From assembly GCA_910588545.1 (NCBI GenBank), contig CAJUOU010000003.1, positions 127,075-191,074 on the forward strand: 64,000 bases of DNA, read 5' to 3'. The number at the start of each line of letters is the position of its first letter. Position 1 is the first letter of the stretch. The position numbers were made by a program, and so were the translations under genes. Positions 1 through 9,093 of this stretch are shown piece by piece. The stretch comes from an uncultured Christensenellaceae bacterium. Its GTDB lineage: Bacteria > Bacillota > Clostridia > Christensenellales > UBA3700. A model generated the notes under the pieces. That model had not been told where the DNA came from. It saw only the letters and a program-made list of their open reading frames with translations, and made no database searches.

Positions 1-2
1 GT

Positions 3-77
3 AAGGTAGAAGATGGATATATAACCAACTTGCTTGGCGAAAAATTGAATAAGATTCCTTATGATTATGATAGTTGA
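3..77 (+). CDS. 3' end of a DUF4926-like immunity paralogue (partial)
   Basis: The first 25 codons end in TGA and encode the same 24-residue C-terminus as the complete gene at 834-1196. The nucleotide match runs on about 15 bases past the stop. The two copies differ at four bases in the coding part, all in third codon positions and all silent, so both copies appear to have been kept as protein-coding. The body of this gene lies upstream of the window. It indicates a tandem array of related genes at this locus. Function is inferred from the downstream paralogue. Confidence 0.75.
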   Translation, partial: KVEDGYITNLLGEKLNKIPYDYDS

Positions 78-229
78 TTTATAATGAATTTAATTTGATA
101 ATTAATTTTTTTTAACAAGCTTTAAAATAACATTTTTTATACAATAATGCAAAAGAATTTGTCATAAAACCATTTAAAAATAATTTTTATGCCTTACAAT
201 ATAGTTATAAAAATTATGTGGGGTGGAAA

Positions 230-847
230 ATGTTAGCAGAGTGGACAAGCAAATGGATTAAAGTTTTTGACAAATTAAACGATATTGTCATTGATGATTT
301 TGATTATGAACATGGTATACGTGGTCTAATAACAACTAAACATTGTGTAAAATGTATTGCAACAAATCAGTGTTGGTTTGTGGATGAAAAAAATAAAAAA
401 CCTGAACGTATGGAATATAGCTTTGAAGAGATCTTAAAGGATACAAAGAATAAAAGAGGGTTGTACCATTATAATTGTCATTGCAAAGAAATAAACATTC
501 CTACCCCCAAAGAATCTGAAATAGAATTAATTATTCCCGAAGGAAAAATTGGATGGTTGTTTAAAGATAAAGAGGGATTGGTAAAAAAAGCTTTGGGTTA
601 TGAGCCAAATGATGAATTCTTAGAATATTTTAAAAAACAGGTTTTGAAAAGTTATTGTAAAGGACAATATTATATATTAAATATCAATAAATATGGTGTA
701 TCCATAAGTATTAAGGTTAAAGTTGAAGGTAGTGGAGAAAAAACGGGAAAAACTTATTATGTTAGGTCAGGCTGGATGGTTTTTTCAAATGGAAAATTAA
801 AGAGTAATACATTAATAGCAGGATGGTGGTTAAATGAAGTTGTTTGA
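230..847 (+). CDS. putative toxin-type protein, Cys-rich MuF-like motif plus DUF6883-like C-terminal domain
   Basis: I chose the ATG at 230 because a GGGGTGG ribosome binding site sits just before it; the in-frame GTG at 218 has none. The 205-residue protein has no signal peptide. Residues about 40-85 hold a cysteine/histidine set (CVKC, then C, then YHYNCHC) resembling the 'HPNCRC' ending of phage MuF-type head proteins, which often carry toxin domains. Residues about 100-200 (IPEGKIGWLF, then VRSGWMVF and LIAGWW) resemble the DUF6883 family. The 3' end overlaps the next gene by 14 bases, so the two are translationally coupled, as in toxin-immunity pairs. Family assignments are from memory of consensus patterns. 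The toxin role is inferred, and no catalytic residue can be named. Confidence 0.5.
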   Translation: MLAEWTSKWIKVFDKLNDIVIDDFDYEHGIRGLITTKHCVKCIATNQCWFVDEKNKKPERMEYSFEEILKDTKNKRGLYHYNCHCKEINIPTPKESEIELIIPEGKIGWLFKDKEGLVKKALGYEPNDEFLEYFKKQVLKSYCKGQYYILNINKYGVSISIKVKVEGSGEKTGKTYYVRSGWMVFSNGKLKSNTLIAGWWLNEVV

Positions 848-1196
848 CAAAGTTAAAGTTTTAGTTTCAAAAGCTGAATATGAAGAGCAAGAAGTTTATA
901 AAGGAATGGTAGGGACAATAATTGATGCAGAAATTAGAGGAAGGTCGTTTCATGTGATTTTTACTGACCCCACACCATTTACTGAAGAAACGATGTATTC
1001 AATTAAGCCAGATATTTTATGCGTTATAGACATAAAAGATTTGGAAGTTGTTGAAGAGAGCGATTGCACAGATGATTATTTATTGATAAATTTACCAAAA
1101 CAAAATCCAAAATGGTTTTGTAAGGTAGAAGATGGATATATAACCAACTTGCTTGGCGAGAAATTGAATAAAATTCCTTACGATTACGATAGTTGA
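834..1196 (+). CDS. DUF4926-like putative immunity protein
   Basis: This 120-residue acidic protein starts inside the end of the upstream gene, with GGTGG as ribosome binding site. The N-terminal part (KLFDKVKVLV, then KGMVGTIID, then FHVIFTD) has the small beta-barrel pattern of DUF4926 proteins, which are often found next to putative toxins. A second segment (residues about 90-120, PKWFCKVEDGYI to the end) is the part duplicated at the very start of the window. No signal peptide or membrane segment is present. A cognate immunity role for the 230-847 product is inferred from overlap, size and acidity. An alternative is a structural or regulatory partner of the upstream protein. Confidence 0.5.
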   Translation: MKLFDKVKVLVSKAEYEEQEVYKGMVGTIIDAEIRGRSFHVIFTDPTPFTEETMYSIKPDILCVIDIKDLEVVEESDCTDDYLLINLPKQNPKWFCKVEDGYITNLLGEKLNKIPYDYDS

Positions 1197-1628
1197 TTTA
1201 TAATGAATTTCTATTATCGGAAGTTGTCGTCAAGCGACACTAAGTGGTCTTTGACTACAGCGATTGTTAATTTAAACTATTTGTAAAATTTGAAAATCTA
1301 TTGGTGCTATGGTCTTAAATGACTATGGCACTATTTTTTATGTGTTTTAATCTAGATTTTTTATGTGTTAAAAACCAATTTAGCCTAAATTGTGCCAAAA
1401 TCTGACATTTGTTTTTTGCTATTGCCAATTTTTGGTAATTGTTTTATAAAAATAGTAATCATTATCACTTTTTACATAAATTTTTCTTTTCATATTATAA
1501 TGCTATATGATTTGAATAATTAAATGTATAATAATAACTCTTAGTTTTTTAAACTAAACAAAAGGTATAAAATAAAGTAAAAAGTAGCAAAAATATGTGA
1601 TAAAAATTTTACATAAATTTTTACTTGA
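1197..1628. other. AT-rich intergenic stretch without a recognisable gene
   Basis: About 430 bases between the immunity-like gene and the nrd regulatory region. The first 15 bases still match the sequence after the paralogous gene end at the window start, then the similarity stops. A 13-base string (ttttttatgtgtt) occurs twice near 1335-1370. I see no open frame with a ribosome binding site, no tRNA and no clear terminator here. Confidence 0.6.
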
Positions 1629-1686
1629 ACACAACATATTGTGGTCAAATTGCCAAAATCTCAAAAAATGACCACAATATATTGAT
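1629..1686 (+). promoter_or_regulatory. pair of NrdR boxes upstream of nrdDG
   Basis: Two near-palindromic sites, ACACAACATATTGTGG (1629-1644) and CCACAATATATTGATT (about 1672-1687), fit the NrdR box pattern ACACWATATATWGTGT. Their centres are 43 bp apart, close to four helical turns, on one face of the DNA just upstream of the promoter. NrdR is known to repress ribonucleotide reductase genes through paired boxes in response to (d)ATP; it is not encoded in this window. Confidence 0.8.
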
Positions 1687-1694
1687 TTTTCCTC

Positions 1695-1723
1695 TTGACA
1701 ACGAATATAATTTGTTGTATACT
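1695..1723 (+). promoter_or_regulatory. sigma-A type promoter of nrdDG
   Basis: TTGACA (1695-1700) and TATACT (1718-1723) are separated by 17 bp and lie 43 bp before the nrdD start, directly downstream of the NrdR boxes. The ribosome binding site is AGAAGGAGA at about 1752-1760. Confidence 0.85.
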
Positions 1724-1766
1724 GAATGAGCAATATCAGTAAACCCAAAGAAGAAGGAGAAATTTT

Positions 1767-4076
1767 ATGATTAAAAGCATTATTAAAAGAGATGGCAGAA
1801 AAGTTCCATTTAATTTGCAAAAAATTGCCGATGCTATTTTTAAGGCAGCAGCATCTGTCGGAGGAAGCGACCATGATACCGCATTAGAGCTTGCAGTTGA
1901 GGCTTGCGAGTATTTGGAAAGTCAAGGCAACACTACCCCAACCGTGGAGGAAATCCAAAACGCAGTTGAAAAGACATTAATTGAAAAGGGACACGCACAA
2001 ACTGCCAAAAACTATATTCTTTACAGAGCAAACCGTACAAGAGCAAGAGAAATGAAAACCTCTCTTATGGAAATCTATAAAGATTTAACTTTTAAAGATG
2101 CAAAAGATAACGATATAAAAAGAGAGAACGCTAACATTGACGGCGACACTGCAATGGGTACAATGTTGAAGTATGGTAGCGAAGGTGCAAAACAATTTAA
2201 CAAATTGTTTGTATTGCGTCCTGAACATGCAAAAGCTCATGAAGAGGGAGACATTCATATTCATGATTTAGACTTTTTGACATTGACTGAAACATGCTGT
2301 CAAATTGACCTAATCAAATTGTTTAAAGGCGGTTTTTGTACAGGACATGGCTTTTTGAGAGAGCCTAACGATATAGCATCCTACTCCGCACTTGCAGCAA
2401 TAGCTATTCAATCCAACCAAAATGACCAGCACGGTGGACAAAGTATTCCTAACTTTGAGTACGCAATGGCTATAGGTGTTGCAAAATCTTATAAGAAAAT
2501 TTACAAGAAAAATCTTATCAAGGCTTTGGATATTTACGAAATCGAAAACGCTGAGGAAGTTGCTAATAAAATAACTGAAACACTTGCAGCAAAAGATATC
2601 GTACCTAAACTAGAGAAAGATGAATATATGATAGAAGAAGCAAAAGAGCTTGCAAAAATCGGTATTAAAGACGAAAATATCAAAAAAATTCAAAAGTTCA
2701 CAAAGAAATATTCGGAGCAAGAAATTGACCGTGCAACATACCAAGCAATGGAGGCTTTTGTTCACAATTTGAACACAATGCACTCTCGAGCAGGCGCACA
2801 AATTCCATTTAGCAGTATCAACTACGGTACAGATACTACTCCTGAAGGCAGACTTGTTATTAAAAACATTATGCTAGCAACAGATGCAGGTTTGGGTAAC
2901 GGCGAAACAGCTATCTTCCCTATCCACATCTTTAAAGTAAAAGAGGGTGTCAACTATAATAAACAAGACCCTAACTACGATTTGTTTAAACTTGCTATTA
3001 GAGTATCTGCAAAAAGGCTGTTCCCTAACTTCTCGTTTATCGATGCTCCATTTAACCTACAATACTACAAAGAGGGCGACTACAGAACAGAAATAGCTTA
3101 CATGGGTTGCCGTACAAGGGTTGCAGGTAACGTTTATGACAAAGATAGAGAGATTGTTACTCAAAGAGGCAACTTATCATTTACATCAATCAACTTGCCT
3201 AGACTTGGTATTCTTGCAAAAGGCGATATTAACAAATTCTATGAAATGCTTGACGAAAAACTTAATTTGGTTTCCGACCAATTAATGGACAGATACAAAA
3301 TTCAAGCTAAAAAGAGAGTTAAAAACTATCCTTTCCTAATGGGTCAAGGTGTATGGCTAGACAGCGATAAGCTAGACTACGAAGATGAAATCGGCGAGAT
3401 TTTAAAACACGGTACATTGTCTATCGGATTTATCGGTCTTGCAGAGTGTTTGGTAGCACTTACAGGCAAACACCACGGAGAGAGTGAGGAGTGTCAAAAA
3501 CTAGGTTTGGAAATTATCAAACACATGAGAGACTTTACTGACAGACTTTGTGAAGAGACTCACTTTAACTATTCTGTTATTGCAACACCTGCTGAAGGCT
3601 TATCTGGTAGATTTGTGAGAATCGATGCTAAGAAATTTGGTAAAATTAAAGGCATTACTGATAGAGAATACTATACTAACTCTTTCCATGTACCTGTTTA
3701 TTACAATATCGGTGCACTTGACAAAATTAAAATCGAGGCACCTTACCACGCTTTGACAAACGGCGGACATATCAGCTATATCGAGCTTGACGGAGACCCT
3801 CTAAAGAACTTGGATGCTTTTGAAGCTTGCGTTCGTTGCATGAAAGAGGCTGGTATAGGATACGGTTCAATCAACCACCCTATAGACCGTGACCCTGTTT
3901 GCGGATATAATGGTATAATCGATAACGTTTGTCCTAAATGCGGCAGAAAAGAGGGCGACGGCAAACAAAACTTTGAGAGAATCCGCAGAATTACAGGATA
4001 CTTGGTAGGTACTGTTGATAGATTTAACAACGCAAAACGTGCCGAAGTAAACGACAGAGTAAAACACCATGTGTAA
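1767..4076 (+). CDS. nrdD: anaerobic ribonucleoside-triphosphate reductase, class III
   Basis: Glycyl-radical enzyme that reduces ribonucleoside triphosphates to deoxyribonucleotides without oxygen, in the cytoplasm. At 769 residues it has the usual length. The N-terminal about 90 residues (IKRDGRKVPFNLQKIADAI) form an ATP-cone allosteric domain. Near the C-terminus are a zinc-binding cysteine set (VCGYNG, then CPKCGRK) and the glycyl-radical loop RRITGYLVGTVDRF, with Gly744 the expected radical site. The start at 1767 follows AGAAGGAGA with good spacing. It overlaps nrdG by eight bases, so enzyme and activase are translationally coupled. Two NrdR boxes and a strong promoter lie upstream. No aerobic reductase is seen in the window, consistent with an anaerobe. 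Confidence 0.97.
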   Translation: MIKSIIKRDGRKVPFNLQKIADAIFKAAASVGGSDHDTALELAVEACEYLESQGNTTPTVEEIQNAVEKTLIEKGHAQTAKNYILYRANRTRAREMKTSLMEIYKDLTFKDAKDNDIKRENANIDGDTAMGTMLKYGSEGAKQFNKLFVLRPEHAKAHEEGDIHIHDLDFLTLTETCCQIDLIKLFKGGFCTGHGFLREPNDIASYSALAAIAIQSNQNDQHGGQSIPNFEYAMAIGVAKSYKKIYKKNLIKALDIYEIENAEEVANKITETLAAKDIVPKLEKDEYMIEEAKELAKIGIKDENIKKIQKFTKKYSEQEIDRATYQAMEAFVHNLNTMHSRAGAQIPFSSINYGTDTTPEGRLVIKNIMLATDAGLGNGETAIFPIHIFKVKEGVNYNKQDPNYDLFKLAIRVSAKRLFPNFSFIDAPFNLQYYKEGDYRTEIAYMGCRTRVAGNVYDKDREIVTQRGNLSFTSINLPRLGILAKGDINKFYEMLDEKLNLVSDQLMDRYKIQAKKRVKNYPFLMGQGVWLDSDKLDYEDEIGEILKHGTLSIGFIGLAECLVALTGKHHGESEECQKLGLEIIKHMRDFTDRLCEETHFNYSVIATPAEGLSGRFVRIDAKKFGKIKGITDREYYTNSFHVPVYYNIGALDKIKIEAPYHALTNGGHISYIELDGDPLKNLDAFEACVRCMKEAGIGYGSINHPIDRDPVCGYNGIIDNVCPKCGRKEGDGKQNFERIRRITGYLVGTVDRFNNAKRAEVNDRVKHHV

Positions 4077-4557
4077 AATAAGAATTGCAGGCTTAGTCAA
4101 TGACTCTATTGTAGACGGCCCGGGAATGAGACTTACCATCTTTTGCCAAGGCTGTCCACATAACTGCAAAGGCTGTCATAACAAACATACCCACGACTTT
4201 AAAGGTGGATATGATATGGACATTGACGAAATTGTTGAAAAAGCCAAAAAAAATAAAATACTAAGCGGAGTAACTTTTAGCGGTGGCGAGCCAATGTGTC
4301 AACCAAAAGCCTTTTTACAGCTTGCAAAAAAAATAAAAGCCGAAACCGACTTAAACATAATTTGCTACACAGGTTACACAATCGAAGAGCTTGAGCAAAT
4401 GAACAATGCGGATATAAATGAATTGCTTGATATTTGCGATTGGTTGATAGATGGCAGATTTTGCGAAGAACTAAAGGATTTAACTCTTCCTTTCCGCGGA
4501 AGTTCCAATCAGCGAATAATAGAACTTAAAAACAATACTATCGATTGGACAAGATAA
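4069..4557 (+). CDS. nrdG: anaerobic ribonucleotide reductase activating protein, radical SAM
   Basis: Radical-SAM activase that installs the glycyl radical on NrdD. The 162-residue protein has the CX3CX2C iron-sulfur motif at Cys29, Cys33 and Cys36 (CPHNCKGC) and the SAM-binding GGEP motif in TFSGGEPM. Its start codon lies inside the last codons of nrdD (overlap ATGTGTAA), so the two are co-translated in one NrdR-controlled operon. Length and motifs are standard; nothing is missing. Confidence 0.97.
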   Translation: MCKIRIAGLVNDSIVDGPGMRLTIFCQGCPHNCKGCHNKHTHDFKGGYDMDIDEIVEKAKKNKILSGVTFSGGEPMCQPKAFLQLAKKIKAETDLNIICYTGYTIEELEQMNNADINELLDICDWLIDGRFCEELKDLTLPFRGSSNQRIIELKNNTIDWTR

Positions 4558-4576
4558 AAAAATATATTTAATAAGC

Positions 4577-4608
4577 AAAAAGAGATTTGAAAATTCAAAT
4601 CTCTTTTT
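4577..4608. terminator. bidirectional terminator after nrdG
   Basis: AGAGATTTGA and TCAAATCTCT (4581-4590 and 4595-4604) form a perfect stem with a four-base loop, flanked by an A run on the left and a T run on the right. It can end nrdDG and, in the other direction, the convergent lipoprotein gene. Confidence 0.85.
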
Positions 4609-4667
4609 TGTATAATTTCAAAAGATTTAAAACAACTTAATATTGCTTATTTTTAGAAATTGATTAA

Positions 4668-6539
4668 TTAAAGAACTTCGCCGGATTTGCTTATTGTACC
4701 ATCGGAACATTTAATAATATAATCTCCTGTTTGGCTATTCCAACCACTACCTTTTGTGATATTTGTCCAATCTTCCATTGTGCCACTGTACTCAATTTCT
4801 TCAAGCAACAAACAGTTTGCAAATGCACCTACACCAATGCTTTTAATGGTAAACGGAATTACTATTTTTGTCAAAACACTATTTCCTGCAAATAGGTTGT
4901 CGCCTATTTTTGTCATATTGTAATTAATACTATTGTATGTGGTATAAGACGGTATGTTTGCAATTTTAGAATCCATTATATTTTCTTGGAATATAACCTC
5001 GGCAGTTCTATCTTGAGTATTTAGCAAATAAATTGATACACCCTCATTTTCTAAAATTATTCTGCCATCCGATGTAATATTGTTATTGCCGTCTCCACCA
5101 TCCGTATATCCCCAAATAACAGGGCGGTTTGAAGAATTCCAATCATCTTTCCAATCGTTCGGTTTAGCCTGTGCTTCACATTTTATAACTAATTTCAAGC
5201 AATATCTAAAAGCATCACTGCCTATTTTTACAACTGTGTCAGGAATAATAATTTTACTTATTCTATCACAGCCTTGCAACATAGCTGCTCCAATAGAAGT
5301 AACGGTATCCGGAATTACAAAACTATCCAAAAGATTACATTCCGCAAAAGCACATGCACCTATTTCCTCAACGTCAACATCGATTTCGTTTTTGCCGTTT
5401 TCCCTCCAATTAACAACTGTTAAATTACTACAAGCATAAAAAGCGTAATTGCCTATTGTTAAAGTATTTCTTTGAATTTCTATTTGAGTAATAACATCGT
5501 TCCTATAAAAAGCGTAGCCCATGATACTTGTGACATTATATGTTTTACCATCATACTCGACAGCAGGTCGCAACTCTATATTATCGTTTGTAATAGGTTG
5601 TTTAGCTACAATAGCCTCGTTGCCTTTGATGCCGTATTTTACAGTCCCTCTATTAGTATCGATAAAATAAATATATCCGTCATCCGCAACATTATTATTG
5701 TCTGCATTCCACACAATAGGATAGCGGCTAAATTGGTCTATCTTCCAATCATAGGTAATCCAACCTGCAGGTTTTTCTTTAGCTTGGGCATTGATTGTTA
5801 TTCCGTAGCAATTTTCAAATACACCTTCCTCTATATCTTTTACACTTGTAGGTATGTATATTTCCGCCAAAGCCGAACAACCGTAAAAAGCTCTCTCCTT
5901 GATTGTTGCAACAGTTTTAGGTATATAAACTTTTGATAACGCACGTTTGCCGTAAAAAGCCTTGTCTCCTATTACAGTTACAGGTTTGCCGTCATAATAC
6001 TCGCTGATTACAACTTCCGTAATCATATTTTCGATATCTCTTTCAACCCCGCTGACAGTGTAGGAATATCCGTCGGTATTTAATGAATAAATAAGTCCCT
6101 CCGAGCCTTTCATAAAACCGCAAACAGCACATTTCCCTTTTTCGAATGTGTGATTTACTTCTTCTTTGGAAATATCGCAAATATCGCTGCAATCATACCA
6201 ATGATTTTTATCGTCATATTTTATTGTATGGCTATGCTTATTGCCACACAAAGTACAAATATCTTCGCTGTTATAAGTATGAACAACTTTATCCTTTTCA
6301 TATCCGCAAACGGAACACTCATGCCAATGATAATTGTTATCAAAATTCAACTCAAAGCTATGCTCTGCGTAGTCATTTCTTTCCTTGCATTTCTTCTTAG
6401 TGCAGTCATGCCAATGATGTGTTTCGTTATTTGACCATTCTATATTCCATTCGTGGTTGTGCTTACAGGCAACCAAGCCCGTGCACATAACACAAAGCAA
6501 CACGATTATAGCAAAAATTATAATTGATTTTCTTTTCAT
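4668..6539 (-). CDS. BspA-type leucine-rich-repeat lipoprotein with N-terminal Cys/His repeats
   Basis: A 623-residue surface lipoprotein. The N-terminal hydrophobic segment ends in LVAC, a lipobox with the lipidated Cys at residue 25. Residues about 28-145 contain repeated Cys/His units (HWHDC, HWHEC-SVCG, CTLCG, HWYDC, CAVCG) that look like small metal-binding repeats. From about residue 170 to the end come BspA-like LRR_5 repeats of the 'IGDKAFYGKRALSKVYIPKTV' type, in three blocks separated by lower-similarity linkers. The last about 40 residues (WTNITKGSGWN to SGEVL) resemble the C-terminus of the second such protein at 23952-25700. BspA-like proteins usually mediate adhesion. Start supported by AGAGGGG before the ATG. 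It has its own promoter and is not in an operon. Confidence 0.85.
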   Translation of the reverse strand: MKRKSIIIFAIIVLLCVMCTGLVACKHNHEWNIEWSNNETHHWHDCTKKKCKERNDYAEHSFELNFDNNYHWHECSVCGYEKDKVVHTYNSEDICTLCGNKHSHTIKYDDKNHWYDCSDICDISKEEVNHTFEKGKCAVCGFMKGSEGLIYSLNTDGYSYTVSGVERDIENMITEVVISEYYDGKPVTVIGDKAFYGKRALSKVYIPKTVATIKERAFYGCSALAEIYIPTSVKDIEEGVFENCYGITINAQAKEKPAGWITYDWKIDQFSRYPIVWNADNNNVADDGYIYFIDTNRGTVKYGIKGNEAIVAKQPITNDNIELRPAVEYDGKTYNVTSIMGYAFYRNDVITQIEIQRNTLTIGNYAFYACSNLTVVNWRENGKNEIDVDVEEIGACAFAECNLLDSFVIPDTVTSIGAAMLQGCDRISKIIIPDTVVKIGSDAFRYCLKLVIKCEAQAKPNDWKDDWNSSNRPVIWGYTDGGDGNNNITSDGRIILENEGVSIYLLNTQDRTAEVIFQENIMDSKIANIPSYTTYNSINYNMTKIGDNLFAGNSVLTKIVIPFTIKSIGVGAFANCLLLEEIEYSGTMEDWTNITKGSGWNSQTGDYIIKCSDGTISKSGEVL

Positions 6540-6571
6540 AATCCCCTCTAGGTAACATTAATTACATTATA

Positions 6572-6600
6572 ATTTTATCATAATAAATATTATAAGTCAA
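6572..6600 (-). promoter_or_regulatory. promoter of the BspA-like lipoprotein gene
   Basis: Reading on the minus strand, TTGACT (6600-6595) and TAAAAT (6577-6572) are spaced 17 bp, about 33 bases before the start codon. Confidence 0.7.
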
Positions 6601-6635
6601 TATTTATATAGACTTTAAAGGCATATTATACCAAT

Positions 6636-6670
6636 AAAAAAAGGATACAAACCAAAATATGGAATGTATC
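6636..6670 (-). terminator. probable terminator after the MMPL gene
   Basis: On the minus strand GATACA and TGTATC (6670-6665 and 6649-6644), with an inner CCA/TGG pairing, are followed by a run of seven T. It lies about 80 bases past the stop of the MMPL gene. The stem is short, so confidence is moderate. Confidence 0.5.
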
Positions 6671-6747
6671 TCTGTTTTTAATTATATAAAGTTTCGTTAA
6701 CGTTTTTTTAACATCGGCAGTTTTATTTTCTAACCTTTCCTACATTT

Positions 6748-9015
6748 TTATATTCGTTTTTCAATGTCGGAATTGCTGTCATTATCCTTTATACAGTTTT
6801 CTTCCTGCTCTTGCTCAGTCAAAACATTTTGGTCAGCTGCCACCATTGCAACTTGCTTTTTATTACGCTTACTTTGCAGTTTACTACCGATTTTCAAACG
6901 GATTTTATGAAAAATATCATCGTTTGTAGGAGGTTTTCTTGTAATGGCAATTAGCAGTGCCGGCAAAACAAACAGTATCAATAGCGCGCTAATTATTGCG
7001 CCTCTACCAATAAGCAAAGTAATTTGTCCTATAATAGCATTTGTTGTTATTGCGCATACTGCCAAACACAAAACACCCAAAATCGTAGCCGATGTAAGTA
7101 TTGACAATGTGCTATCTTTTGTGGCTTTTAAACAAGCTTGTTTAACAGGCATAGTTGCCATATTACGCTTAAATTTAGTTGCCAGCAATATCGCATAATC
7201 TACCGTTGCACCCATTTGTACACTGCTTATTATGATATATGCCATAAAGTTGACAGGTGATTGGATAATAAAATTAAGCGCTAAATTTATAAATATACCA
7301 AACTCCACAACACCCATAAGTGCGAGCGAGTATTTTGCACTTCGTATGGACAGCATTAGTATTATAAATATAATGATTGCACTTATTGCGGAAACCAAAG
7401 CAAAGTCCTTTGGCGTTACCACCGACAAGTCGTTTACCGCCTGTGCCATACCCGTAATGTAATATTTGTCGCCGAAATATTTTTTGAGCGTATCTCTTAC
7501 ATTTTGCAGTAATATACCCTCTTCCGCCGATTCCGACTCTGTTTCTATCATAAGAGTATACAGCACATATCCATTGTTTGCATACGCTTTTAATTGTGGC
7601 AAATTCCATTTAATTGCAAGCGATAATTGCTCTGCCATTTCCTCGGGTGCAAGTGCATAAATGCTACTTACTACGCTTACATTTTCAATCTTTTTCAAAT
7701 CTTCGATAAAATCTAGGTGTACGGCTGCTTTATCGTTAGGAGCACAAATCAAAATACTGTTTCCCATAACTTCAACAACTTGTTGAACTTCGCTAAGTTC
7801 CGATTTGTCCTTATCCATTTTCATATACGAATAAGATATGCTAAGCCCACAATAAATCATTGGCACCAAAGCTATCAATGCGATTGCAAGTATAGGTTTT
7901 CTGCCCTTGATAGCTACTTCCGCACTTTTTTGAAATTTAGGTAAATGTACGGGGTGCTCAAGCTTGGCAGTAGTTTTTGTAGTAAACAATATCAAACAAG
8001 GTTGCAAAAACAAAACCGTAAGCATTGACATTAACACACCCTTTGCAAGCACGATACCCAAATCGGCACCTATACCGAACTGCATAAACATTAAAGCAAT
8101 AAAGCCCCCGACCGTAGTAAGTGCAGAGGCACAAACCGTCGATAAAGTTTTTGGTATAGCTCGTTTCATTGCAGTCCTGTCATCAAAACACATTTTCCGT
8201 TCTTCCTTAAATGCATGCATCAAGAAAATCGAGTAGTCCATTGACAAAGCAAGTTGCAATATTGCGGAAGTAGCAAATGTAATGACCGATACATCCCCCA
8301 AAATGATATTACTACCCATATTAAGGAAAATGCTAATTGCCAAAGTTGTCAGCAAAATAACAGGCTCGAAAAAGCTTGTCGTAGTCAAAACCAACACCAA
8401 AATTGCGATTATACACGCAACAATTAGGAAATACGGCATTTCTTTTACAACAGTTCCTAGCAAGTTTGTGGAAATCTCCGCGCTGCCACCAATAGCATAA
8501 TCCAAACCATAGCTTTCAATTATCTTTTTGGTTTGTTTTAAAATACCGCTCGCCTCGTTAGTACTTGATGCAACTGACATTTGTACCATAATGGTATAAA
8601 TATCCTCTTGTGGACAAAACAGTTTTTTAACATCTGGGTTGTTTTTAATTTGCTCAACAAGTTCATTGGCATCTACACCACCGATATTACCCATACTTGC
8701 AAAGCTATCCAAAGTTCCGTACCAAGTTATGCCGTTCGCACGTACTCCTTCAAGCTCTTGCATTTTCTTTGTAATTTCCGTCATTTGCTCTTCGCTAGCA
8801 CCTTTTACGGCAACAATGGCATCACTTTCCATATCAAAAGTTTTCTTTAAAAAAGCATATCCCTCGGAAGTTGTCATATCATCCGGCAAATAGGATATAA
8901 TATCGGAATTTATAGGCACAAAAAACAAGCATACAAGGGCAATTATCGTAAGTATCAAAAACGCAACGCTTATTGCAAGTTTATGTTTTACGATAAAATC
9001 AGAAAACTTTTCCAT
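6748..9015 (-). CDS. MMPL/RND-family membrane transporter
   Basis: A 755-residue membrane protein with the duplicated RND layout: TM1, a large outer loop (residues about 35-190), a cluster of five helices, then a repeat of the same after about residue 375. Each half carries the family's acidic-tyrosine motif in its fourth helix (MDYSIFLMH and TVDYAILLA), the expected proton-relay sites. The C-terminal about 60 residues are hydrophilic. MMPL proteins move lipids or hydrophobic compounds using the proton gradient. The start follows GGAGGGAG. It lies 78 bp after tex and is probably in the operon with the acyl-CoA ligase, which hints at a lipid-related substrate; this is inference. The substrate is unknown. 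Confidence 0.88.
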   Translation of the reverse strand: MEKFSDFIVKHKLAISVAFLILTIIALVCLFFVPINSDIISYLPDDMTTSEGYAFLKKTFDMESDAIVAVKGASEEQMTEITKKMQELEGVRANGITWYGTLDSFASMGNIGGVDANELVEQIKNNPDVKKLFCPQEDIYTIMVQMSVASSTNEASGILKQTKKIIESYGLDYAIGGSAEISTNLLGTVVKEMPYFLIVACIIAILVLVLTTTSFFEPVILLTTLAISIFLNMGSNIILGDVSVITFATSAILQLALSMDYSIFLMHAFKEERKMCFDDRTAMKRAIPKTLSTVCASALTTVGGFIALMFMQFGIGADLGIVLAKGVLMSMLTVLFLQPCLILFTTKTTAKLEHPVHLPKFQKSAEVAIKGRKPILAIALIALVPMIYCGLSISYSYMKMDKDKSELSEVQQVVEVMGNSILICAPNDKAAVHLDFIEDLKKIENVSVVSSIYALAPEEMAEQLSLAIKWNLPQLKAYANNGYVLYTLMIETESESAEEGILLQNVRDTLKKYFGDKYYITGMAQAVNDLSVVTPKDFALVSAISAIIIFIILMLSIRSAKYSLALMGVVEFGIFINLALNFIIQSPVNFMAYIIISSVQMGATVDYAILLATKFKRNMATMPVKQACLKATKDSTLSILTSATILGVLCLAVCAITTNAIIGQITLLIGRGAIISALLILFVLPALLIAITRKPPTNDDIFHKIRLKIGSKLQSKRNKKQVAMVAADQNVLTEQEQEENCIKDNDSNSDIEKRI

Positions 9016-9093
9016 AAATCTCCCTCCTTTTATGCTTGTAATTTTTAAAAACCTATCAAAAATCGAGGCTATTATATATTTTATACAAATATA

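Noticed and set aside
1300..1345. Apparent hairpin around TGCTATGGTC / GACTATGGCA
   Set aside because: The two strings are closer to a direct repeat than to an inverted one; they do not pair.
4668..6539. Open frames on the plus strand within the BspA-like gene (for example 5080-5936)
   Set aside because: They are antisense to a coherent protein with signal peptide and repeats, and lack ribosome binding sites.
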